Assembly (NCBI GenBank): GCA_944391265.1
Contig: CALXSX010000003.1
Coordinates: 1 to 13,299, forward strand
Direction of reading: 5' to 3'
Length of the DNA stretch: 13,299 bases
DNA from: an uncultured Clostridia bacterium
Lineage (GTDB): Bacteria > Bacillota > Clostridia > UBA1381
Positions within the stretch are counted from its first letter, which is position 1; each line of letters begins with the position of its first letter. A program made the position numbers and the translations under genes. The notes under the pieces are model-generated. The model had not been told where the DNA came from. It made no database searches and was given only the letters and a program-made list of their open reading frames with translations. Positions 8,490-13,299 of this stretch are shown here, in pieces.

Positions 8490-9341
8490 TTACTGTAAGA
8501 GATCGGTATCAATTTCGCCGTCAAAAACAAATGCGGCGCCTCCGGTCATGTAAACGCAGTCGTCAGCCTCATTCCATTCGATATCGAGGTCCCCCCCAAG
8601 AAGATGAAGCGTTGCTTTTCTTCCAGTCAGACCGAGCAGACTGCACGCAACAAGGGCTGCTGATGCTCCTGTTCCGCAGGCAAGAGTTTCGCCCGCGCCC
8701 CTCTCCCATACTCTCATGGAAATATTGTTTTTGTCGGTAACGCTTACAAATTCGGTGTTTATTCGTTCGGGAAAAAGCTTGTTGTTTTCAAAAAGCGGAC
8801 CAAGCTTCTCTATTTCAAGACCGTCGAGTGAGTCAAGTGGAACTATTGCGTGCGGGTTGCCCATAGACACGCCCGTTACCCGGTAATCATTTCCCAGCAC
8901 GGTTACCTTCTCATCAATGAACCTGTCTTTATCTGATGCAATGGGAATATTTTTCGGTGTTAGTTCCGGCTTTCCCATATTAACTCTCACTGTTTCGACT
9001 TTTCCGTCTTTTACGTTAAGCTCAAGAGTTTTTATGCCGGCGAGCGTCTCAAGAGTAACTGAGGTTTTATCAGTTAGTCCCCTCTCATACACGTATTTTC
9101 CTACGCATCGGCTGGCATTTCCGCACATTTGAGCCTGTGTTCCGTCTGAGTTATACATATCCATTCTGAAATCTGCAACGTCTGACGGTTTTATGAGAAC
9201 AAGCCCGTCAGAGCCGATGCCGAAGTGACGGTCACTCACTAGCTCAGCTGTTTTGTTCGGGTCAGCTACGGTCTCGGAAAAGCAATTTACATAAACGTAG
9301 TCATTGCCTATGCCCTGCATTTTTGAAAATTTAAATTTCAT
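8490..9341 (-). CDS. dapF: Diaminopimelate epimerase
   Basis: DapF interconverts LL- and meso-diaminopimelate without a cofactor, using two cysteines as acid and base. In this 283-residue protein those are Cys73 (MCGNASRC) and Cys222 (ETLACGTGASAA). The N-terminal MQGIGNDYVYV and GIGSDG at 41-46 are family signatures. I place the start at the ATG at 9341, giving MKFKFSKMQGIGND; the SD GGAAGGG is 9 nt upstream. An in-frame ATG at 9359 would add six residues but has no SD at a usable distance. dapF is the first gene of dapF-dapL, with a near-consensus promoter just upstream. Meso-DAP feeds both peptidoglycan cross-links and lysine. Confidence 0.96.
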   Translation of the reverse strand: MKFKFSKMQGIGNDYVYVNCFSETVADPNKTAELVSDRHFGIGSDGLVLIKPSDVADFRMDMYNSDGTQAQMCGNASRCVGKYVYERGLTDKTSVTLETLAGIKTLELNVKDGKVETVRVNMGKPELTPKNIPIASDKDRFIDEKVTVLGNDYRVTGVSMGNPHAIVPLDSLDGLEIEKLGPLFENNKLFPERINTEFVSVTDKNNISMRVWERGAGETLACGTGASAALVACSLLGLTGRKATLHLLGGDLDIEWNEADDCVYMTGGAAFVFDGEIDTDLLQ

Positions 9342-9380
9342 TGCATTTATCCCTTCCATTAAATTCGGTTACCAGTAAAA

Positions 9381-9409
9381 ATTTTACCAAAAAAGTGTTT
9401 TTTTGTCAA
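9381..9409 (-). promoter_or_regulatory. Sigma-A type promoter of dapF-dapL
   Basis: On the minus strand a perfect -35 TTGACA (9409-9404) and -10 TAAAAT (9386-9381) are separated by exactly 17 bp. Transcription would start near 9374, giving a leader of about 33 nt to the dapF ATG at 9341. Short inverted arms GTAAAA/TTTTAC (9375-9387) overlap the -10 and could be an operator, but they are AT-rich and may be chance. Confidence 0.8.
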
Positions 9410-9477
9410 CACCTTAGGCCACTAATATATGTTTTCAATAGAAGTTAACTTTTTAAAACAGATTGTAGTGTACATTT

Positions 9478-10002
9478 TTACAGACTCAGAATCATTTTTG
9501 CTGTTTCTGTAATCTTCATTCCTGTATCCATGCTTCTCTTTTGGATAAACCTATGAGCCTGCTCTTCTGTCATCATATAGTTTTCAATGAGTTTGAGTTT
9601 TGCTTTTTGGATTAAAGACTTTTCCTCCATAGAGCATTCCGGTTTCTTACGCCTTTTGAAAACTGTTCCACAGCAAGTTTCCAGTGCTTTTATAAGACCG
9701 GCTCTATTTACAGGCATCGGTAAAGCGAAAATATCAATATTTCTTATATTTTCGATATTTTCAGCCTTTGTCAGCGTAATCACCGGACTGTGGGGCGGAA
9801 GACTGTCAAACACGTCATCACACGTTCCGTCGGGAAGCTTGTAGCTCATCAGCACAACAGCACTGTCGAGTTCCAGGAAACTCCGCACTGCCTCAGAACA
9901 TGAATGACAAACTGCAACTGCTGAGAATGAGGTCCCTTCGAGCATGGACTGAATCTTCCGCATAGTTTCATCTTTGGGAAAAGCAAGAATTATTCGCTCC
10001 AT
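9478..10002 (-). CDS. ANTAR-domain RNA-binding regulator with degenerate receiver domain
   Basis: This 174-residue protein is predicted to be a transcription antiterminator of the AmiR/NasT/EutV type, acting on leader RNA. The C-terminal ANTAR domain (about 125-172) reads IQKAKLKLIENYMMTEEQA followed by a second helix with RFIQKRSM and a third with ETAKMIL, matching the family's three-helix pattern. Residues 1-115 look like a receiver fold but lack its chemistry. The phospho-acceptor position in VVLMSYKLPDG is Ser53, not Asp; the acidic pair after beta-1 is F8-P9; and the usual Lys before Pro is Met96. It should therefore respond to a ligand or partner rather than a kinase. I prefer the ATG at 10002 (AGGTGA 5 nt upstream) over the GTG at 10011. 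It follows glnA by 21 nt and is probably co-transcribed, pointing to nitrogen control. No clear terminator follows, so read-through into dapF is possible. Confidence 0.88.
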   Translation of the reverse strand: MERIILAFPKDETMRKIQSMLEGTSFSAVAVCHSCSEAVRSFLELDSAVVLMSYKLPDGTCDDVFDSLPPHSPVITLTKAENIENIRNIDIFALPMPVNRAGLIKALETCCGTVFKRRKKPECSMEEKSLIQKAKLKLIENYMMTEEQAHRFIQKRSMDTGMKITETAKMILSL

Positions 10003-10023
10003 GAACCTCACCTCTCCTTGTTT

Positions 10024-11352
10024 TTAGTACGAAATAAAGTAGTTGTCGAGCTCCCATCTTGTAATGGTCTGCCTGTATGATGAATATTCGTCTTCTTTTA
10101 TGGAAATGTACTCATTTTTGAGATCATCGCCTAAAACATCGCTTAAAAACTCGGATTTCTCACCATACCTGACTGCCTCGTTAAGGCTTGCCGGTATTTT
10201 GTCTGAAATTAGTTTGCGCCTTTGTGCGCATGAAAGCTCAGAAATTTTTATGTCCATCTCCTCAGGCATACTGAGATTTTTTTCGATACCGTCAAGTCCT
10301 GCTGTAAGACATGCCGCAAGCACAAGGTATGGATTTGATGTACAGTCCGGACTCCTAAGCTCTACCCTCGCGTTGTCGGGCTTTTTTATGCTTGGGATTC
10401 TGATAAGAGGGCTGGTGTTTTTATTGCTCCATACCGGGTAGAACGGCGCTGAAGGACCAGGAATAAGCCTTTTATATGAATTCACTGTCGGATTTGTTAT
10501 ACACATCATATCCGGCGTGTATTTGAATATTCCGGCAATGAATTTGTACGCGATATCGCTGAGCTTTCCTTCCTCTTTTCCATCAAGGAAAAGATTAACA
10601 CCGTCTTTGTACAAGCTCATGTTTATATGCATACCCGAACCTGAGCAGCCTTCAAGTGGCTTCGGCATGAAAGTGGCATGAAGGCCGCTTCTCTTTGCAA
10701 GAGTTTTTACAACGTTTTTGAATGTGACAATACCGTCTGCCGTTTGGAGCGCAGTATCGTACTTCATATCTATTTCATGCTGACCGGGCGCCGCTTCGTG
10801 GTGTGATGCTTCGATAACAAATCCCATTTCCTCAAGTGTGAGACAAATGTCACGTCTGCAATTTTCGCCATTATCAAACGGAGCAAGATCAAAATACCCG
10901 GCTCTGTCATGCGGCTGAATCGTAGGCTCGCCGTTTTCATCAGTCTTAAACAGATAAAACTCACACTCAGCTCCTACCTTAAATACATATCCCATTTCGT
11001 TCGCCCTGTCAAGAGCTTTTTGCAGAACATATCTTGGATCCCTTGAATATCTTTTTCCGTCTGCCGTGTATATATCGCATATCAGCCTTGCTACTCTGCC
11101 GGTATGGGGACGCCAGGGGAATATGGTAAAGGTATCAGTGTCTGGGGCAAGGTAAAGATCAAGGTTATCATCAAATCCCTCAATCGAAGAGCCGTCAAAG
11201 CAGCACTCGTTGTTCAGGGCGTCCTCGGCCTTATCACGTGTGACGGCGATATTCCTTATCCTGCCCAATACATCGGTAAACTGAAGCCTTATGAAGCTTA
11301 CATCTTCATCATCAATCATTTTTAAAATATCATATTTTGTATATTTGGGCAT
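10024..11352 (-). CDS. glnA: Type I glutamine synthetase, GSI-alpha-like, with altered active-site flap
   Basis: GlnA joins ammonia to glutamate with ATP. This 442-residue protein aligns closely with Bacillus subtilis GlnA from its first residues (MPKYTKYDI). The start is set by AGGAGG at 11367-11362, 9 nt upstream; an upstream ATG at 11415 would read through the leader hairpin and is rejected. Retained family residues include D53 (FDGSS), E129 and E131, E186 and E193 (HHE..PGQHE), H242 (GSGMH), R295, R318, E331 and R333. Two positions are unusual: Ser301 replaces the flap Glu (E327 in E. coli, E304 in B. subtilis) and Thr313 replaces E. coli Arg339. Two residues are also missing after EGF (58-60), where B. 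subtilis has the feedback Arg62. The protein lacks the adenylylation region of proteobacterial GSI-beta. It could be a true but divergent GS or a GS-like enzyme or sensor. It forms an operon with the ANTAR gene. Confidence 0.93.
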   Translation of the reverse strand: MPKYTKYDILKMIDDEDVSFIRLQFTDVLGRIRNIAVTRDKAEDALNNECCFDGSSIEGFDDNLDLYLAPDTDTFTIFPWRPHTGRVARLICDIYTADGKRYSRDPRYVLQKALDRANEMGYVFKVGAECEFYLFKTDENGEPTIQPHDRAGYFDLAPFDNGENCRRDICLTLEEMGFVIEASHHEAAPGQHEIDMKYDTALQTADGIVTFKNVVKTLAKRSGLHATFMPKPLEGCSGSGMHINMSLYKDGVNLFLDGKEEGKLSDIAYKFIAGIFKYTPDMMCITNPTVNSYKRLIPGPSAPFYPVWSNKNTSPLIRIPSIKKPDNARVELRSPDCTSNPYLVLAACLTAGLDGIEKNLSMPEEMDIKISELSCAQRRKLISDKIPASLNEAVRYGEKSEFLSDVLGDDLKNEYISIKEDEYSSYRQTITRWELDNYFISY

Positions 11353-11370
11353 CAGTGATTTCCTCCTCAA

Positions 11371-11419
11371 AATATAAAATACAAAAGGGTATTCCGCACC
11401 CCTTGTGCGGAACACCCTT
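11371..11419 (-). terminator. Terminator-like hairpin in the glnA leader (candidate attenuator)
   Basis: On the minus strand a 15-bp stem with one G-U pair, AAGGGTGTTCCGCAC (11419-11405) with GTGCGGAATACCCTT (11399-11385), closes a 5-nt loop AAGGG. It is followed by TTTTGTATTTTATA (11384-11371). It lies between the promoter and the AGGAGG of glnA, so it could stop transcription early unless opposed. It starts only about 7 nt after the inferred transcription start, so a 5' RNA-stabilising hairpin is the main alternative. Confidence 0.75.
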
Positions 11420-11432
11420 GTTCGTACTTAAA

Positions 11433-11461
11433 ATGTTAACACAAGCAACGCGTTTTGTCAA
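11433..11461 (-). promoter_or_regulatory. Sigma-A type promoter of the glnA operon
   Basis: On the minus strand a perfect -35 TTGACA (11461-11456) is followed after 17 bp by TAACAT (11438-11433), preceded by TGT as in extended -10 promoters. The inferred start is near 11426, giving a leader of about 75 nt that consists mostly of the hairpin and SD. Confidence 0.75.
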
Positions 11462-11491
11462 GACGGATTAACTTTTTTGTGCAATAAAGAT

Positions 11492-11519
11492 AAAAAAGAC
11501 TATAATAACATACGTTATT
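11492..11519 (-). terminator. Weak terminator after the ROK kinase gene
   Basis: Four bases past the stop codon, on the minus strand, AATAAC (11519-11514) pairs with GTTATT (11509-11504) around GTAT. TTTTTT lies at 11497-11492 after a 6-nt gap. The stem is short and AT-rich, so termination is probably incomplete and some transcripts may run on into glnA. Confidence 0.35.
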
Positions 11520-11523
11520 TTAC

Positions 11524-12462
11524 TTATTTTCTCGCTATAAGCGCAGCACCAATTATTCCTGCGTCGTTGTAAAGCTTCGCGATGGAGATTTTGGTTTTAG
11601 GCATATACTTGTTATAATCCATACGGGAAACGATTTTTTGTACAGGGATGAGCAGGTTGTCGCCTTCCTTGCTGATACCGCCTCCTATGACAAGCTCCTC
11701 AGGCTGGAATACATTTATTATGGAAGCAATTCCGGCTCCTACGTATTCCGTATATTTGTCAACAACGCCTTTTGCAGCCTCATCACCACGTGACGCAGCT
11801 ACAAACGCCGTCTTTCCGCTGACCTTTCCTTCCTTTTCCGCGATTTCATGCATTATGCTGTTCGGATTTTCGTCCATCGCTTTCTTAGTCTGTCGTATCA
11901 GAGCGGTTACGGAAGCATATGCTTCCCAGCAGCCGTTGTTTCCGCAGGTGCAGGCTTCGCCGTTTAAAACAAGAAGACAGTGACCAAGCTCTGCCCCGGC
12001 ATAGTTAAAGCCACGCATTAGTTTCCCGTCAATTACTACTCCTCCGCCGACGCCTGTGCCGAGTGTTATAAACACGAAACTTTTGGCTTTTGCTCCTGTT
12101 GCTATGTATTCTCCGTATGCAGCGGCGTTAGCGTCGTTTTCGATGTGCACGGGGATGTTAAGCAGCCCGCTTATTTTCTCAGCAATTGGTACGTTTCTGA
12201 AAGGTATATTGTTTGAATATGCAACTACTCCTCTGTCGGTATCGATAGTTCCGGGAGCGCCTATCCCTATTGCATCAATATCGCTGATTTTATAGCCGTT
12301 TTTTTCTGCAATGCGCTTTGCGAGATCTGCCATATCACTTATTATTGCATCACTTCCGCGCTCAGCCCCCGTAGGAACGGAGTCCGATGCAAGTATTTTT
12401 CCGCTTTCATCAACGAGCCCTGCTGCAATGTTTGTTCCGCCAAGATCTATTCCGATAAACAA
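11524..12462 (-). CDS. glcK: ROK-family glucokinase
   Basis: This cytosolic sugar kinase phosphorylates glucose with ATP at the entry to glycolysis. Near the N terminus is the phosphate-binding IGIDLGGTN. The sugar-binding ENDANAAAYGE carries the catalytic Asp (residue 113 counted from the upstream ATG), LGTGVGGG is the second nucleotide loop, and the ROK zinc site is H164, C174, C176 and C181 within GHCLLVLNGEACTCGNNGC. I place the start at TTG 12462, because the SD AAAGGA (12477-12472) abuts the ATG at 12471 with zero spacing but lies 9 nt from this TTG. The product is then 312 residues beginning FIGIDLGG; starting at 12471 adds three. It has no DNA-binding N-terminal domain, so it is a kinase rather than a ROK repressor. 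Glucose is the likeliest substrate, but other hexoses cannot be excluded. Confidence 0.92.
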   Translation of the reverse strand: MFIGIDLGGTNIAAGLVDESGKILASDSVPTGAERGSDAIISDMADLAKRIAEKNGYKISDIDAIGIGAPGTIDTDRGVVAYSNNIPFRNVPIAEKISGLLNIPVHIENDANAAAYGEYIATGAKAKSFVFITLGTGVGGGVVIDGKLMRGFNYAGAELGHCLLVLNGEACTCGNNGCWEAYASVTALIRQTKKAMDENPNSIMHEIAEKEGKVSGKTAFVAASRGDEAAKGVVDKYTEYVGAGIASIINVFQPEELVIGGGISKEGDNLLIPVQKIVSRMDYNKYMPKTKISIAKLYNDAGIIGAALIARK

Positions 12463-12505
12463 ATAAATCATTCCTTTCTGTATTCACATTAACCTTATGG
12501 ATATA

Positions 12506-12534
12506 ATTCTACTATAAAATTTTGTAAAATGCAA
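12506..12534 (-). promoter_or_regulatory. Probable promoter of the ROK kinase gene
   Basis: On the minus strand TTGCAT (12534-12529) and TAGAAT (12511-12506) are spaced by 17 bp. The -10 matches five of six consensus positions, the -35 only three. Transcription would begin near 12499, about 37 nt before the TTG start. Confidence 0.5.
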
Positions 12535-12619
12535 TACCGAAAACTCAAATTTTCAGAAAAATTTGTTACGTGAAATCCATATGTGTGTAATCATTTTTCT
12601 GATGGTTAACAAATATTAC

Positions 12620-12636
12620 TCCGACATAATTCGACA
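12620..12636 (-). promoter_or_regulatory. Tandem Spo0A-like boxes, left arm
   Basis: On the minus strand TGTCGAA (12636-12630), within TTTTGTCGAA, matches the Spo0A box consensus TGNCGAA exactly. A one-mismatch copy, TGTCGGA (12626-12620), lies exactly one helical turn (10 bp) further on. Tandem boxes 10 bp apart are typical of known Spo0A targets. Confidence 0.55.
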
Positions 12637-12726
12637 AAATATTCTATATTGTGACACGAACATGTATAATCTTTTAAAATAATTACTGTTTAAGGTAAAT
12701 AGTTGTCATAACTTGTCGAATTATGT
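12624..12726. repeat. 14-bp perfect inverted repeat spaced by 75 bp
   Basis: ACATAATTCGACAA (12624-12637) and its exact reverse complement TTGTCGAATTATGT (12713-12726) flank 75 bp of AT-rich DNA. Each arm contains a TGTCGAA box. The match runs beyond the box itself, so the arms look like a matched pair of operators, possibly allowing looping. Confidence 0.8.
12704..12720 (+). promoter_or_regulatory. Tandem Spo0A-like boxes, right arm
   Basis: TGTCGAA at 12714-12720 is an exact box; TGTCATA at 12704-12710, 10 bp upstream, matches five of seven positions. They sit about 55-71 bp upstream of the inferred start of the plus-strand gene at 12802, a position suited to activation. Confidence 0.5.
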
Positions 12727-12739
12727 AAATCGATTAGTA

Positions 12740-12768
12740 TAGATTTTTTGAGTATTTGATAGTATACT
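12740..12768 (+). promoter_or_regulatory. Possible promoter of the small plus-strand gene
   Basis: TATACT (12763-12768) matches five of six -10 positions. The hexamer 17 bp upstream, TAGATT (12740-12745), is a poor -35, as expected for an activator-dependent promoter. Start would be near 12775, shortly before the SD. The perfect TATAAT at 12665-12670 is an alternative. Confidence 0.4.
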
Positions 12769-12801
12769 TTGTATTGCATTAAAAATCAAGGAGGGTTTAC
12801 C

Positions 12802-13125
12802 ATGGCTATAAAGCTGCATGGAACGTATATTGAAAAGGCGGGAGAAAATGTCCCGTACGATATGGTACTTGAGTATTATCTCACAGATGAACTGCTTTGT
12901 GAAAAATATTCTGACCTGAAACGATATGGAATAATGATAAAAAAGACAGCGACGTTTGATGACGGTACGACAAAAGAGGAGACAAAGCAGATAAAAGATG
13001 TGTTTTACAGGCTGTGCGATGCTGAAGAATTTCTTGATATGCTGATTCGCGGCAAAGTAACTCCAATGGCTCTTGAAGATATTGTCGGAGAGTACATAGA
13101 AAGCAAGCTGCGTGTCGTTGGTTAA
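12802..13125 (+). CDS. Small conserved-looking protein of unknown function, possibly DUF6514-like
   Basis: This 107-residue cytosolic protein has no signal peptide or membrane segment. The start is certain: AAGGAGGG lies 6 nt before the ATG. The N-terminal half has the pattern of a beta-rich segment (MVLEYYLTDELL, then RYGIMIKKTATFDDG), with IKDVFYR leading into helices (AEEFLDMLIRGKVTPMALED). The order 'EYYL, YGI, IKD, then a helix with VTP-x-x-L-x-D-x-x' resembles my memory of the small clostridial DUF6514 family; I could not check this. Function is unknown. It diverges from glcK and is preceded by Spo0A-like boxes, so a role in stationary phase or sporulation is a reasonable guess. A bidirectional terminator follows the gene. 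Confidence 0.82.
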   Translation: MAIKLHGTYIEKAGENVPYDMVLEYYLTDELLCEKYSDLKRYGIMIKKTATFDDGTTKEETKQIKDVFYRLCDAEEFLDMLIRGKVTPMALEDIVGEYIESKLRVVG

Positions 13126-13138
13126 ATTATAGTAGATA

Positions 13139-13175
13139 ACAAAAAGCTGTAAAAAATTTTCATTTTTTACAGCTT
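13139..13175. terminator. Bidirectional intrinsic terminator
   Basis: AAGCTGTAAAAAAT (13144-13157) and its exact complement ATTTTTTACAGCTT (13162-13175) form a 14-bp stem with a TTTC loop. On the minus strand it is followed by TTTTTGTT (13145-13139), a good tract for ending the gene entering from the right. On the plus strand the tract is weak, but the stem should still help end the 12802-13125 gene. Confidence 0.8.
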
Positions 13176-13203
13176 AAATGTTAAACACTTATTAAGATGG
13201 CTT

Positions 13204-13299
13204 TTAAATTGCATCTATATTGAAATCCGGTACAGGACTGCTTTCTCCTTTGCAGGATTTTACATATCTGTAATAAGCGGCATATGTTTCATTATAGTA
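13204..13299 (-). CDS. Partial gene, C-terminal 31 residues, unidentified
   Basis: The minus strand is open from the right edge to a TAA at 13206-13204, encoding YYNETYAAYYRYVKSC and then KGESSPVPDFNIDAI at the C terminus. The stop lies 29 nt before a hairpin that has its T tract on this strand, which is what a real gene end looks like. The run is rich in Tyr and soluble-looking. It is too short to assign a family; I do not recognise it. Confidence 0.55.
   Translation of the reverse strand, partial: YYNETYAAYYRYVKSCKGESSPVPDFNIDAI

Larger units (their letters stand above)
12472..12801. other. AT-rich divergent intergenic region, 330 bp, no gene
   Basis: No coding frame is supported here. 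It holds, from left to right: the glcK SD and promoter; an 8-bp hairpin CAAATTTT-CAGA-AAAATTTG (12546-12565) with no T tract; a pair of Spo0A-like boxes (12620-12636); a perfect TATAAT on the plus strand (12665-12670) without a good -35; a second pair of boxes (12704-12720) in inverted orientation; and a likely promoter and strong SD (AAGGAGGG, 12788-12795) for the plus-strand gene. Its length and content suggest a regulated divergent control region. Confidence 0.8.

Noticed and set aside
9442..9451. AAGTTAACTT palindrome as a terminator for the ANTAR gene.
   Set aside because: A 10-bp AT-rich perfect palindrome cannot form a proper hairpin loop and has no useful T tract on the minus strand.
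11353..11415. N-terminal extension of glnA from the ATG at 11415.
   Set aside because: It would place the coding start inside the hairpin and ignore the AGGAGG at 11367-11362. The family N terminus matches the ATG at 11352 exactly.
11385..11419. Canonical two-hairpin ANTAR target RNA in the glnA leader.
   Set aside because: Only one hairpin fits between promoter and SD, and its loop has five nucleotides (AAGGG) rather than the six-nucleotide loops with A1 and G4. ANTAR control of this leader therefore stays a hypothesis.
11430..11461. GlnR/TnrA operator (TGTNA-N7-TNACA) over the glnA promoter.
   Set aside because: TGTTA is present at the -10, but the matching half TNACA is absent at the required distance.
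12690..12725. Sigma-H promoter, from AAGGTAAA and GTCGAATTA.
   Set aside because: The -10-like part fits RNNGAATWW, but the -35-like part has mismatches and the spacing is about 4 nt longer than in known sigma-H promoters. The GAAT is better explained by the TGTCGAA box.
1..13299. CRISPR arrays, tRNA/rRNA genes, insertion sequences, phage or integrase genes.
   Set aside because: I looked for regularly spaced direct repeats, cloverleaf-like ends, transposase motifs and attachment-site duplications and saw none. Gene content is chromosomal metabolism.

Overview
The window looks like chromosomal DNA from a low-to-moderate G+C Firmicute of the class Clostridia, probably an anaerobic gut or rumen type. 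The evidence is a Bacillus-type glutamate synthase pair, a GSI-alpha-like glutamine synthetase next to an ANTAR regulator, lysine/DAP synthesis by the DapL aminotransferase, a ROK glucokinase, strong Shine-Dalgarno (SD) sequences, TTG starts and TGTCGAA boxes like those bound by Spo0A. I cannot name the species. I see no mobile element, CRISPR array, tRNA or rRNA.

Layout. At 1-733 (+) is the 3' part of asnB. A convergent intergenic gap (734-932) holds a long palindrome. Then comes a long minus-strand block, read right to left: glcK (about 12462-11524); glnA plus an ANTAR regulator gene (11352-9478); dapF-dapL (9341-7256); gltB-gltD (7087-933). Near-consensus promoters precede glcK, glnA and dapF. 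A strong intrinsic terminator separates dapL from gltB, so gltBD must have its own promoter, which I cannot place well. At the right end a small plus-strand gene of unknown function (12802-13125) diverges from glcK across 330 bp of AT-rich DNA carrying a 14-bp inverted repeat built on Spo0A-like boxes. It converges on a minus-strand gene of which only the last 31 codons are present.

Function. Most of the window is nitrogen assimilation and its outlets: GlnA makes glutamine, GltBD turns glutamine plus 2-oxoglutarate into glutamate, AsnB spends glutamine nitrogen on asparagine, and DapL/DapF spend glutamate nitrogen on meso-diaminopimelate for peptidoglycan and lysine.

The most interesting part is the glnA-ANTAR operon. 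Its 5' leader contains a terminator-like hairpin between promoter and ribosome binding site. The second gene encodes an RNA-binding antiterminator-type protein whose receiver domain lacks the phospho-acceptor Asp. The GS itself lacks the flap Glu and a nearby Arg that are conserved in characterised GSI enzymes. Together these suggest a GS-linked, phosphorylation-independent attenuation circuit. That is a hypothesis, not something the sequence proves.
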